From NCBI GenBank assembly GCA_027563935.2, contig CM050449.1, forward strand, positions 87,396,371 through 87,460,370: DNA of 64,000 nucleotides. The letters run 5' to 3'. The position numbers and the translations under genes were made by a program. This DNA is from Costus lasius. Its lineage: Eukaryota; Streptophyta; Magnoliopsida; Zingiberales; Costaceae. This document shows positions 24,065 to 36,790 of the stretch, piece after piece. Position 1 is the first letter of the stretch. The number at the start of each line of letters is the position of its first letter. Under the pieces are notes generated by a model. It had not been told where the DNA came from and searched no databases. It worked only from the letters and a program-made list of their open reading frames with translations.

Positions 24065-25729
24065 CTATGCTTGACTACTTTGTCCTTCCTCTGGATTTTC
24101 ATCCAGCTTTATTTCTCTCCCACTGGCCTCTTGCAGAAGAAATTCCTTCTCAAGAAAAATAGCCGTTCGAGCAACAAATACTTTGTTCTCTTTGGGATCG
24201 TAGAAATAATAACCCTTAGTTTCTTTAGGGTAACCGACAAAGATACATTTATCAGATCTGCTCTCCAGTTTCCCAGAGGCGAGCTTTTTGACATAAGCCT
24301 CGCAACCCCAGATTTTAATAAATGTCAAGCTCGGCTGTTTCCCATACCATAACTCATATGGCGTCTTTGAAACGGCCTTGGATGGCACTCGGTTTAGTAC
24401 CTTTGCAGCTGTTTCCAGTGCAAATCCCCAAAAGGAGTAAGGTAGAGTAGCCTGACTCATCATAGAACGAACCATATCCAGTAAGGTTCTATTTCTCCTC
24501 TCGGACACACCATTCCATTGCGGTGTTCCTGGCGGAGTGAGCTGTGAGATAATCCCACACTCCTTCAGATAGTCAGTAAACTCTCGACTCAAGTATTCTC
24601 CACCTCGATCTGAACGAAGTGCCTTGATATTTCGGCCTAGCTGATTTTGTACTTCATTTTTGAACTCTTTGAACTTGTCAAAAGATTCACTCTTATGTCT
24701 CATTAGATAGACATAACCATACCTACTGAAATCATCAGTAAAGGTAATGAAGTATGAATAGCCACCTCTGGCATGTTTACTAAATGGCCCACACACATCA
24801 CTGTGAATGAGGTCAAGTAAACCTGAAGCCCTTTGACCTTTGTTAGAAAAAGGAGTCTTCGTCATTTTTCCCATTAAACAAGCTTTGCATGTATCAAGCT
24901 CCTCATAGGAGAATGATCCCAGCAGTCCATGGTCATGCAACCGCTTAATGCGCTTCTTGTTAATGTGGCCTAAACGACTATGCCATAGCAAGGTGCTGTC
25001 ATCAGCATACTTGGCTTTCTTATTATCAATTTGTTGTACAGAACATTCCATGTCCAACATGAATAACCCATTGTTAATCGACCCAGTAGCATAAACAATA
25101 TTATCAAAAGAAATATAACACTTTGAAGTTTTGCATTCAAAGGAAAACCCTTTCCTGACAAGAGCAGGAATAGAGATAATATTCTTAGTTATGCTTGGTA
25201 CAAAATAACAATTGTCCAATTCTAATACAAGACCAGATGGTAAAGAGATGTGATATTCTCCTACAGCAACAGCAGCAACCCGTGCCCCGTTTCCTACTCG
25301 TAGGTCCACCTCATGCTGTCCCACCTGTCTTCTTCGCTTGAGTTCCTGCACATTTGAACAAATGTGAACTCCACATGCAGTGTCCAACACCCATGAAATA
25401 GAAGAAGATACCATGACTTCAGTCACGAAAATACCTGAGCCAGAAGTGAAAGGCTTGCTTCCCTTCTTGTCTCCTTGGAGCGCTTTACAGTCCTTCTTCC
25501 AGTGACCCAGCTGGCCACAATGGAAACATCTGTATTCCTTCGACCACTTAATCTTTTGCTTTAGAGCCTTGTTGTAGCTCTTGATAGGGGCTTTGCCCTT
25601 CTTCCCCTTCTTCTTGTTCCTGGAAGGAACCATTAGGACAGAGGATGAAGGCTTTCCCTTCTCAAGAGTCTGCTCTGTAGTATAGAGCATGTTCAGTAAC
25701 TCCGCCGGCGTACAGTTGATCTTGTTCAT
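24065..25729 (-). pseudogene. pol: Copia nucleocapsid, protease and integrase
   Basis: A 554-residue frame in order: basic linker; CCHC knuckle CFHCGQLGHWKKDC (~residues 68-81); protease with VLDTACGVHICSN (~113-125); pre-integrase region LWHSRLGHINKKRIKRLH; integrase core with SDVCGPF, TDDFSRYGYVYLM, ALRSDRGGEYLSREF and PGTPQWNGVSERRN, so all catalytic acidic positions are present; then the copia-specific C-terminal region (KCIFVGYPKETKGYYFYDP). It ends at a single TAG, and the same frame continues at 24064. Confidence 0.95.
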
Positions 25730-26235
25730 ATTAAATTAATGATGAATGGATCGAAAGAGGCCGGGAGAGACTGCAGGATGATGTCTACAACAAGCTCCTG
25801 ATTGATGGTGTGTCCCAGTTTCTCTAGAGCCTCCTTGTACCCAATCATCTTGAGTACGTGAGCTCCCACTGGACTCCCTTCAGTCAGTTTGCTCTGAAAG
25901 AAAAGTTTAGTCAAGTTATAGCGTTCAGTCCTTGCCTGTGCAGCATACAGCATCTTGAGATTTGCTATAATTTCAATAGCAGATAAATCTTCATGCTGAC
26001 GCTGAAGCTCTGGCGTCATAGACGCAAGCATAAGGCAAGCGACATCAATGCTATCATTGACATGCTTCTCATAAGCTTCCCGAACCGCCCTTGCGGCGTT
26101 CGCAGCGGGTTGAGGCGGTATTGCCGTCTCGAGGACATACAGCTTCCTCTCAGCCTTAAGAACAATCTTAAGGTGTCCGTACCAGTCTGAGAAGTTTGGC
26201 CCAGCAAACTTCTCCCTTTCCAGTAAGGATCGCAC
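25726..26235 (-). pseudogene. gag: Copia gag, N-terminal part, ended by a frameshift
   Basis: Starts MRSLLEREKFAGPNFSDWY, matching the gag at 11326 onward; the true start may lie slightly upstream. The UBN2-type capsid region spans the frame. It ends FDPFIINLI then a stop. The relative at 11850 reads FIINFNMNRI, so loss of one T in an AATTT run shifts the frame. Coding continues at 25729 in another frame. Confidence 0.9.
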
Positions 26236-26345
26236 ATTGAACGCTGTGGTGTTCGTTGCTGCAGTAATCTACAACATTGCAAGAACAGCAAGGTCAGTAT
26301 CAATGTTAGAATCAATCCAGGACTTAAGAATGATTCTTTTCTCAC

Positions 26346-28055
26346 TATTTTATCTGACTGAAAAATCCAGTAAAACAGTCCGAAAGAGTAAAACTCTTTT
26401 AGTGAGATGGGATCCAGATTTCATACTTGGTCTCCGCGTCCCGCTCAGGCGAGATAAGATGCACAGAGAGTACAAGCACTAATCTCTGGTAGGCAATCCC
26501 TGCCAATCGCCAACCCGTGTGATTCCCCTTCATCTGGGCAATCCAGCAGACTGTGCCAACTGAGTTGGTACAACACAGTCTCTGATCCCACAGATGGCTG
26601 CCTCCATATGGCTACCATATGCTCAATATGTAGCCTACATGGTCAAGCTGACCTAACCTACTCCCTGGACCACCACGTGCTATGCTGAGCAACGAGAAGC
26701 GATAAATCCCTTCTCTGTAACACGCAGGTGTAATCGCACACCGTCTGAAGATAGATGGGCGTGCCCACTGAGTGGGTACAACACGGCCCCAACGATAGTT
26801 AGAACAGTGAGGTTTCGCGTCAGAAGGCTTACGTGCTTGATATTCATCGTTGGATTTTAACGGTCCTTTTATCTTCTTAACTATCATGCAAATCCTATGG
26901 TGATAGCAGAAGAATAAATCATGCAGATATAAATTTACTTAAACAGTAAATAGAAAGCATGATGATCTTATGTGGTAAAAGCCCATTAAGCCTAAGTTAG
27001 ACCTTAAATTAACTTAAGTCTTCACTTGGGCTCTTCATGGGTCTTTATCATTTCATCTGGCCCAACCCGGGCCAAAGTGCCCTGTGCAGCTGAGATGCGC
27101 CCACCAGGTAAAATGCGCCTGTCCTAGAGTCGAACCCTAGACCTCCCACTGGTGAAGCCACTTGCTGCATGCGCCTCTGCCATGTGTGCTCTGTGCTCAT
27201 GTCTGATTAAATTACATTTTAATCTATCTAGACATGATTTGACTCGCAAGTCAATTACACATTAATATAAATTGAAATGTGATTTGCAGATCACAATAAT
27301 AATTTACAATTAATTAATCCAGGCATGCAGGCCCCAGCACAGCACACATTAAATTTGGGCAGCCCACATAAGATGAAATAGACATTCAATCATGTTATAC
27401 AAACATAATGTGCTCCAATCAAGAAAATAAAATTTTCGAAAATCCCATTGGCATGAATTTTATTTCCTTATGTGCCCTACTATCTTACAACGGTCCATTA
27501 ATAGGGATCCACTCATCAGACCTAGTCAAACCCACTGCCCTTGCATGCACCAAGTCATAACCGACTTGTGTCGACCTCATGGTCAACAATGCATGCCATA
27601 AGGGCTGAACGTCCCTCATGAGTTCTGGCAAGCGGGTGTGACCCCGGGCCTTAATCATGAGCGTTCATTGGTTGTCTCAATCAGACATCGCTACACGCCT
27701 TTCTGCAGTCGACCTATAGCCACCTCATGCTTGCGCATAGGTGCCATCTGGTCGACCCATCTAGGCTGTCAGATGGTCTGATCAGACAGTTGGGTCTATA
27801 CTGGAGAATGACTTCAACCCTAATAACCCGTCTAAGTTTTTCAAGTAGGCGCTTAGATCTAAATGGATGCGCACAAGTAAAAGAGTTTTGATCAAAAACT
27901 ACAACATGCGCCAACAATATACATGCGCCAATGTAAAGCATACATCTATTTTCGCATGATCAACTATCATGTGGTTTCGCATGTAATTTAGATCTATTCA
28001 TAAGCACAAACAAGGATCACAAAAACAAGCAATCATATGATCAAACAGACACCTA
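26346..28055 (-). other. Untranslated leader of the copia element
   Basis: About 1.7 kb between PBS and gag. I recognise no conserved protein in it. Small reading frames near 26612 and 27714 have no family resemblance. Confidence 0.6.
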
Positions 28056-28067
28056 GCTCTGATACCA
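28056..28067 (-). other. Primer binding site, initiator tRNA-Met
   Basis: Minus strand TGGTATCAGAGC, a perfect match to the initiator tRNA-Met complement. Confidence 0.95.
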
Positions 28068-28069
28068 AT

Positions 28070-29759
28070 TGAAAGTCCCTAAAGGGGGGGCGAAAACCCT
28101 AATAGGCGCATATCAGAGTTTTCACAAGCGGAAGCTAGGGTTTCTAAGATCGGTTTGCATGTCATATAATCAACTTATTAATACTTGTATAGATCAAATT
28201 AAGATCATACCATAGCCATGATTGAATGGCGTCTTGGAAGCAGAGAACGAAGTAGCTCTCCTCCAAAGCGTGCGCACACAAGATGATTGATCGCCTACTC
28301 CTTGTCGATCCTTGTGCTAGCAAGGCTCCAAGGTGTCCTTTTGTGTGGAGGAGAAGAGATGAATTGCTTTTTCTTTTTCTGGCCGAAAGCTCTTCTTGGC
28401 GTGAAGATCACCCAAAACGAGAGCAAGAAGAAGCAAGTCGGCGAGAGAGAGAGGAGACTTCTCACGTTCGAAAACATTGGGAGTTTCCAACAAGGAAAAC
28501 GTCTTTCTAAAAATAGAAAGCACTAACTCCACATTCAATCCCACGTTACCATCGAACTTCATCTCTCAATCGAACCATACGTTCACATAAGTGAATAGGT
28601 TCAATTTAATTCGGTTCAATTACATTTGGTTCAAAGACCAAATCAAACCAGCATTGGTTCAGATCTTGACAAACCAAATGGCTCAAGATCTAACCATTCA
28701 TCTCTTGATGCTCCTGATCTTATCGATCAAGCATCAATTCTCTCGATCGAAGCTTACCGATCTCAAGCCCTAATCAATCAAACATGATCAGACCAGATCT
28801 CACTTACAATCAGAGTGTAAACTCCTTTAAACTGAACCAAAACAATTCAGTCCACACGATCTGACATAAGTAAACCATATCATCAAATTGTGCGACCCTA
28901 AGGGTTTCCTTTAAATGTCGGTAACGATAACTTACGTTATCACGATCAGTGAGGGGTATCTAGCAACACATCACTGTCTCTCGATATAAAGGAAAGAGTC
29001 TTCCAAGACTACACCCAAATCACAGCATAAGTGTGAATTCAATTCACTAGGCATACTTGTTTCCTTTGCCACTGGATGTTCTTATTGGATAAGCATGTCA
29101 AGCCTGTAACTCCAATATGATGAGAATGATTAGATCAGATGAACATAGTCATCTGGGTATGGCCATACACTTTCTCAACCATCTCATCCAGGGGGCCCCT
29201 TTAGAACATCACACTCCAATCAAGGAGAAGGCAATCCTATATCTATCACTAGTGCCCTAACATGACTCATGTTCATTATCCAAGATAGTCTATAACCATT
29301 ATGTTTCAAATGATATTGAACTACCTCAAGACAATGCCAATCATCATTTAGAAACACAAGTGATCTCAAGTCAGAGGAAATATGCCACTTGTTAGCATAT
29401 AAGGATTATTCACATTGTGACAAGCAATTGAACATCCTAAGTAGGGTCTGTCCAGTACATCCAATGTACCCATGAGTCTACATCTTATTCCATGCTCGAA
29501 GCATCCTATAAGATTAGAACACATATTAGTCTCAATCATATCAAGGCTGTCTCATGTTCACTAAGATATCTCGACTAAGGACAATACTGCATGTCAGCCA
29601 AGCTGAACAGCATTGAGACATTATTCAGAAGTATACATATGGCAGCAGATAATGCAACAACCTGAATAACAACCATTGCCTTTATAAACATAGAGTTTAT
29701 ACATGATACTGATAACAAACCAAGGCCTCAAACATTAGCCTTAAGGGCATACCCCAACA
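28070..29759 (-). repeat. Copia 5' LTR
   Basis: Partner of 21667-23359, followed on the minus strand by the PBS two bases away. On the minus strand it starts TGTTGGGGTATGCCC and ends ACTTTCA. Confidence 0.95.
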
Positions 29760-30412
29760 GCACTATTATATGAAGAGACAAATGATTCATTTATTTGGCT
29801 TTTTGAATCATTTTTAATAGCTATGTCAAGAAGGCAACCTGCAATAATATTTATATTCCAATCAGCTGTAATTTCAAAAACAATACAAATGGTACTTCCA
29901 AATAAGCACATAGACTTTGTTTATGACATATTTTTCAAAATGTAGCAACAAATTTATCTCAAGTGATTCACTCTTTCCCTACATTTTCGCAAGATTTTAA
30001 GCATTGCATATATAAGCGTTGTACTATGAAAAAATTTAAAAAGATATGAGAAGATTTATTGAAGAAGTACAATCTTGTTGAGAATAGATGGATGATTAAA
30101 TTTTATAGGTTGCGAAAAAATGGGCCGCATGTTATCGTGTTCACACATTTTGTGTTGAGATGACAACTTAGCGTAGTGAAAGCATGAACTATCATTTTAA
30201 AAAGTTCTTTAAGTGGAAATTATTATATTAGAGTTCATAAAACAGTATGAAAATTTAGTTGAGAAATAAGTAATTATAGATTTTAAGAGCATATCAGTAG
30301 CCCAATTCAAGTATATTATAACAATGCTAATGGTAAGGAGACAACAATGATGTATACAAGAGTGATATACCAAGAGTTTGCTAAAAAATATAATTCGCAA
30401 TTAGCATGTTGT
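29760..30412 (+). pseudogene. FAR1/MURA-type transposase, 3' part
   Basis: Resumes exactly after the copia TSD: ALLYEETNDSFIWLFESFL is the canonical core. The following segment AIIFIFQSAVISKTIQMVLP corresponds to the family II(T)DQ...A.AI..VFP block, but the second catalytic Asp is replaced. Further motifs are frameshifted but readable: KKWAACYRVHTFCVEMTT near 30115 and SESMNYHFKKFFKWK near 30178. Weak FAR1-like coding runs to about 30412, then the tandem array begins. The C-terminal SWIM zinc finger is absent. Confidence 0.75.
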
Positions 30413-33400
30413 GTTCAAGTTTGATGATATATGAAAAAGTTTGATAATAATATCATATGCAAAAAAAAAAAATCATAGAAATAATGAAGAAAAAATTGTA
30501 CAAATTCATTAGAATTTACACCAAAGTATCCTACACTTTTTCCAAATGTTCCACGCAAGTTTAGGTTAAGTTCAATGATATATGAAAAAGTTTAACAACA
30601 AAAGCATATGCAAAAAATCATGAAAATAATGAAGAAAAAATTGTAAAAATTCACTAGAATTCACACCAAGGTATCTTACATTATTTCCAAAGGTTCTAGG
30701 AAAGTTTGGGTCAAGTTTGATAATATATGAAAAAGTTTGACAATAACATTATATGCAAAATATCAAGGAAATAATGAACAAAAAATTGTACAAATTCACA
30801 AGAATTCACACCAAGGTATACTACAATATTTCCAAAGTTTCCAAACAAATTTTGGTCAGGTTTGGGTAAATTCGACATTAAATGAAATGGATCGACAATA
30901 ACATTACATGCAAAAAATCATGGAAATAATGAAAAAAAATTATACAAATTAACTAGAATTTACACCAAGGTATCCTACACAATTTCTATAGGTTCTAGGC
31001 AAGTTTGGGTCAAGTTTGATGATATATGAAAAAGTTTGACAATAACATCAAATGGAAAAAAATAATGGAAATAATGAAGAAAAAATTGTACAAATTTACT
31101 GGAATTCACACCAAGGTATCCTACACAATTTCCAAAGGTTCCAAGCAAGTTTGGGTCAGCTTTGAGTCAAGTTCAATGATATATGAAAAAATTTGACAAT
31201 AACATCATAAGCAAAAAAATCATGGAAATAATGAAGAAGAACCTATACAAATTCAATAGAATTCACACTAAGGTATCCTACACTATTTCCAAATATTACA
31301 AGTATGTTTGGGTAGCTTTGGGTCAAGTTCGACGATATATGAAAATGTTCGACAATAACATTACATGCAAAAAAAATCATGGAAATAATGAGGAAAAATT
31401 TTATAAATACACTAGAATTCACATCAAGATATCCTACACTAATTCCAAAGATTCCAGGTATCGACGATATATGAAAAAGTTCGGCAATAACATCATATGC
31501 AAAAAAATCATGCAAATAATGAAGAAAAAATTATACAAATTCACTAGAATTCATACAATGATATCCTACACTATTTCCAATGGATCCATGCAAAATTGGG
31601 TTAGGTTTAGGTCAAGTTCAATGATATGAAAAAAAGTTTGACAATAAAATCATATGCAAAAAATCATAGAAATAATGAAGAAAAAATTGTACAAATTCAC
31701 TAGAATTCACACCAAGTTATCCTACACTATTTCCAAAGGTTTTAGGCAAGTTTGGTTCAAGTTCGATGATATATAAAAATGTTCATCAATAATATCATAT
31801 GCAAAAAATCATGGAAATAATGAAGAAACAATTATTCAAATTCACTAGAATTCACAACAAGGCATCCTACACTATTTCCAAAGGTTCGAGTTAAGTTTGC
31901 GTCAAGTTTTATGATATGTGACAAAGTTTTACAATAACATCATATGCAAAAAGTCATGGAAATAAAGAAGAAAAAATCATGCAAATTCACTAGAATTCAC
32001 ACCAATGTATCCTACACTATTTCCAAAGGTTCCATGCAAGTTTGGGGTCATAATTCAATCAAGTTCGATGATATATTACAAAGTTCGACAATAATATCAT
32101 ATGCAAAAAATAATGGAAATAATGAAGAAAAAATTGTATAACTTCACTAGAATTTACACCGAGATATCCTACATTATTTCCAAAGATTCTAGGCAAGTTT
32201 GGGTCAGGTTTGGGTCAAGTTTGAAGATATATGAAAAAGTTTGACAATAACATTATATGCAAAAAAATCATACAAATAATGAAGAAAAAATTATTCAAAT
32301 TCACTAGAATTCATACCAAGGTATCCTACAATATTTCCAAAGGTTCTAGGCAAGTTTAGGTCAAGTTTGGAACAATTTCAACGATATATGGAAAAGTTTG
32401 ACAATAACATCATATGAAAAAAATTATGTAAATAATGAAGAAAAAATTGTACAAATTTACTAGATTTCACACCATGGTATCCTACACTATTACCAAAGGT
32501 TCCAAGCATGTTTGGGTCAGCTTTGGGTCAAGTTCAATGATATATGAAAAAGTTCGACAATAATATCATATGCAAAAAAATCATAGAAATAATGTAAAAA
32601 AAATTATAGAAATTCACTAGAATTCACACCAAGGTATCCTACACTATTTCCCAAAGTTCTGGGCAAGTTTGGGTCAAGTTCAACTATATATAAAATAGTT
32701 TGATAAAAACAATATATGCAAAAAAAAACTATGGAAATAATAAAGAGAAAATTATACAAATTCACTAGAATTCACAATAAGGTATCCTACGCTATTTTCA
32801 AAGGTTTAGGTAAGTTTGCGTCAAGTTTAATGATATATGACAAAGTACAACAATAATATAATATGCAAAAAATCATGAAAATAATGACAAAAAATTGTAC
32901 AAGTTCACTAGAATTCACATCATGGTATCCTACCCTATTTCCAAAGATTCCATGCAAGTTTGGGTTATAATTCAATCAAGTTCAATGATATATGACAATT
33001 CTGACTATAATATCATATGCAATAAATCACGAAAAAATGAAAAAAAAACTGTACAAATTCACTAGAGTTCACAACAAGGTATCCTACACTATTTCCAAAG
33101 GTTCTATGCAAGTTTGGGTCACGTTCAATGATATGTGAAAATGTTCAACAATAACATCATATTCAAAAAGTCATGAAAATAATGAAGAAAAGATTGTACA
33201 AATTCACTAAAATTCACACCACGGTATCCTACACTATTTTCAAAGGTTCAAGGCTAGCTTGGGCCAAGGTTGGATCAAGTTCGACGTTATATGAAAAAAA
33301 TTCGACAATAACATTACATTAAAAAATCATGAAAATGATGAAGAAAAATTATACAAATTTACTAAAATTCATGCTAAGGTATCCTATACTATTTCCAATG

Positions 33401-35620
33401 GATCCATGGAAATTTGGGTGAAGTTCAACAATATATGAAAAAGTTTGACAATAACATCATATGCAAAAAATTATAGAAATAATGAAGAAAAAATTGTATA
33501 AATTCACTTGAATTCGCACCATTGTATCCTACACTATTTCCAAAGGTTCCAGGGAAGTTTGGGTTAAGTTTGGGTCAAGTTTGATGATATATGAAAAAGT
33601 TCAACAATAACATCATATGCAAAAAATCATGGAAATAATGAAGAAAAAATTATTCAAATTCACTAGAATTCATACCAAGGTATCCTACAATATTTCCAAA
33701 GGTTCTAGGCAAGTTTAGGTCAAGTTTGGAACAATTTCAACGATATATGGAAAAGTTTGACAATAACATCATATTAAAAAAAAATCATGTAAATAATGAA
33801 GAAAAAATTGTACAAATTTACTAGATTTCACACCACGGTATCCTACACAATTACCAAAGGTTCCAAGCATGTTTGGGTCAGCTCTGGGTCAAGTTCAATG
33901 ATATATGAAAAAGTTCGACAATAATATCATATGCAAAAAAGCATAGAAATAATGTAAAATAAATTATACAAATTCACTAGAATTCACACCAAGGTATCCT
34001 ACACTATTTCCCAAGGTTCCAGGCAAGTTTGGGTCAAGTTCAACTATATATAAAATAGTTTGATAAAAACAATATATGTAAAAAAAAACTATGGAAATAA
34101 TAAAGAGAAAATTATACAAATTCACTAGAATTCACACCAAGGTATCCTACACTATTTCCAAAGGTTTAGGCAAGTTTGCGTCAAGTTTAATGATATATGA
34201 CAAAGTACAATAATAATATAATATGCAAAAAATCATGAAAATAATGTAAAAAAATTGTACAAGTTCACTAGAATTCACATCAGGGTATCCTACCCTATTT
34301 CCAAAGATTCCATGCAAGTTTGGGTTATAATTCAATCAAGTTCGATGATATATGACAATTTTGACTATAATATCATATGCAATAAATCACGAAAATAATG
34401 AAAAAAAAAAACTATACAAATTCACTAGAATTCACAACAAGGTATCCTACACTATTTCCAAAGGTTCTATGCAAGTTTGGGTCACGTTAGATGATATGTG
34501 AAAATGTTCAACAGTAACATCATATGCAAAAAGTCATGAAAATAATGAAGAAAAAATTGTACAAATTCACTAAAATTCACACCACGGTATCCTACACTTT
34601 TGTCAAAGGTTCTAGGCTAGCTCGGGCCAAGGTTGGATCAAGTTCGACGATATATCAAAAAGTTTGACAATAACATTACATGCAAAAAATCATGAAAATA
34701 ATGAAGAAAAATTATACGAATTTACTAAAATTCTTGCTAAGGTATCCTATACTATTTCCAATGGATCCATGGAAGTTTGGGTGAAGTTCAACGATATATG
34801 AAAAAGCTTGACAATAGCATCATATGCAAAAAATTATAGAAATAATGAAGAAAAAATTGCATAAACTCACTTGAATTCACACCATGGTATCCTACACTAT
34901 TTCCAAAGGTTCCAGGGAAGTTTGGGTTAAGTTTGGGTCCAGTTTGATGATATATGAAAAAGTTCAACAATAACATCCTATGCAAAAAATCATGGAAATA
35001 ATGAAGAAAAAAATTATTCAAATTCAGTAGAATTCACACCAAGGTATCCTATATTATTTCCAAAGTTTCCAGGCAATTTTGGGTTAAGTTCGACGATATA
35101 TGACAAAGTTCGACAATAAATCATATGCAAAAAAATCATGGAAATAATGAAGAAAAAATTGTACAAAGTCACTAGAATTCACAACCAAGGTATCCTATAT
35201 TATTTCCAAAGGTTTCATGTAAGTTGGGGTCATAATTCAGTCAAGTGTGATGATATATGACAAAGTTCGACAGTAATATTATATGCAAAAAATATGGAAA
35301 TAATAAAGAAAAAAATATAAAAATTCACTAAAATTCACACCAAGGTATCCTACACTATTTTCATTGGTTTCATGTAACTTTGGGTCATAGTTCAGTCAAG
35401 TTCGACGATATATGATAAAGTTTGACAATAACATCATATGCAAAAATTCATAGAAATAATGAAGAAAAAATTATATAAATTCACTAGAATTAACACCAAG
35501 TTATCCTACACTATGTCCATTGGTTCCATGCTTGTTTGGGTTAAGTTTCAATCAAGTTCGACGATATATAATAAAGTTTGATAATAACATCATAAGTTCG
35601 ACCATGAAACCTATATTCTA
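30413..35620 (+). repeat. Right subterminal tandem repeat array, ~150-bp unit, ~34 copies
   Basis: The unit runs GATATATGAAAAAGTT(T/C)GACAATAACATCATATGCAAAAAATCATGGAAATAATG, an A-rich segment, AATTCACTAGAATTCACACC, AAGGTATCCTACACTATTTCC and GGCAAGTTTGGGTCAAGTT (given in pieces). Spacing of the TATCCTACA block is mostly 145-157 bp, with one near 131. AT-rich; similarity between units roughly 80-90% by eye. All units are in one orientation, opposite to the left array. Predicted peptides in it, including a 148-residue one at 31183, are repeat shadows. Confidence 0.95.
32281..35002 (+). repeat. Higher-order duplication of nine monomers, 2 copies of ~1.36 kb
   Basis: Variant-specific marks recur at a fixed offset: the GGAACAATTTCAACG variant near 32369 and 33728, and the GGTTATAATTCAATC variant near 32964 and 34322. 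The two copies are about 32281-33639 and 33640-35002 and are much closer to each other than adjacent monomers are. Confidence 0.85.
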
Positions 35621-35689
35621 ACCAACATAATATCTCCGCATTCACACAAATTTTCATACTATAGAACATAGAAATGTAATATATCTTAC

Positions 35690-35878
35690 CTACCTACACT
35701 GCTAGAGTTTGATTGCGGAAGATGTACAAGAGTTGGTTGCAAGGTCCAATTAGATCCGAGTCCACAGCACCGAAATGGGATAGCACAACACAGTGTGTTA
35801 GATGGGAGACAATAGTGCGGTAAAAAAATGTTCTTACCCTAATAAGATGTAAACTGCACCGACAGAGAAGGCGGTGGA
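35690..35878 (-). repeat. MULE right TIR, inner part
   Basis: Inverted partner of 19666-19904, for example AAGAGTTGGTTGCAAGG near 35722. A 101-residue reading frame across it is fortuitous. The TIR is interrupted at 35878/35879 by a repeat beginning TGTGACGGCC. Confidence 0.75.
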
Positions 35879-36529
35879 TGTGACGGCCCGCCTCTCGGCC
35901 CCCCAATGGGACCCCATGATGCAGGACAGAATCCCTAGCGCAAGGATCTTCCCTAGGTATGTAGCTCTTAATGCAATAGGGAACCAGGGTTTCAGGCAAT
36001 TCAAAGTGAGCGGTAGTAATTGAACGAATTAAGGTGGAAAGAGAACACCTGAGGCCCCCTTGAGGAAGGGGGCGAGTCCCTTTAACCCTGCTCAGCTCCC
36101 TTGAATTGTAGCTTAGCAGGTGGAGCGGTTTCCTTTGACAAGCTTCCGTGAGATCTCCAGCAGCAATGGATGGTTAAGTGATGAAAACACTTTGACAGTG
36201 GGTTGAGGGGCTGTCCGGCACACCCTCGGATCACTAAGGTGGAGGGGCCAAAGGCTTACCCTCAAGAACACAAGGGGCCAAAGGCACTCCCTCAAACATG
36301 CAGCGCAAAGCTAACACAAGGTTGGTTTTTTCAAATCAAAATGTCATTAACCATGCAAGTGTGAAATACATGGGTTTTTAATCCAAATTCCCCAAAGCTT
36401 ACACAAGGACATTTTTGGCACTCATTCTCTCAACGGTTCAAAGAGCTAGAAACTAGCTGTTGGCTGTTGCCCAACGGCTGTTATACTTGGACTTGGCAAT
36501 TGATGATGTTGACTGGCTGCTTGACTTGA

Positions 36530-36790
36530 CTTGACGCCTGAGAATGTGGAATGTTGACGCCTTTATGGTGTTGATTTTCAACTTGTCCTTGATGATGGCT
36601 GGGTTTGACTGAATGTTGACCTTGATTGAATGTGAACCCGGCTGTAATGTTGAATGTTGACACCTTGATGGTATTGATCTTCATCTGGTCCTTGATGATG
36701 GCTGGGCTTGACTGATTTGAATATTGGCACTTTGATGGTATTATTCTTCAGCTTGTCCTTGATGATGGCTGGGTTTGACTGAATGATGGC
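36530..36790. repeat. Minisatellite, three imperfect ~100-120-bp units
   Basis: GATGATGGCTGGGTTTGACTG-type blocks recur three times with the same neighbours (TGTCCTTGATGATGGCTGGG; TGATGGTATT). No gene is seen. Confidence 0.75.

Larger units (their letters stand above)
21667..29759 (-). mobile_element. Young Angela-like Ty1/copia element, internally deleted
   Basis: 8,093 bp with two near-identical LTRs (21667-23359 and 28070-29759) and a perfect 5-bp duplication GCACT (21662-21666, 29760-29764). By eye the LTRs differ by about a dozen substitutions and a 3-bp indel. Orientation is minus: PBS at 28056-28067, then gag, protease, integrase and the start of RT. The RT end, RNase H and polypurine tract are deleted next to the left (3') LTR. 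It is inserted in the MULE transposase gene. Confidence 0.95.

Noticed and set aside
31183..31629. 148-residue open frame in the tandem array
   Set aside because: Composed of translated ~150-bp repeats rich in K/N/I. No start context or family; shadow of the satellite.
30413..35620. Regularly spaced repeats resembling a CRISPR-like array
   Set aside because: Units are contiguous ~150-bp monomers with no unique spacers, in a plant nuclear transposon.
35694..35999. 101-residue minus-strand frame
   Set aside because: Crosses the border between MULE TIR and a later insertion, so it cannot be an old gene.
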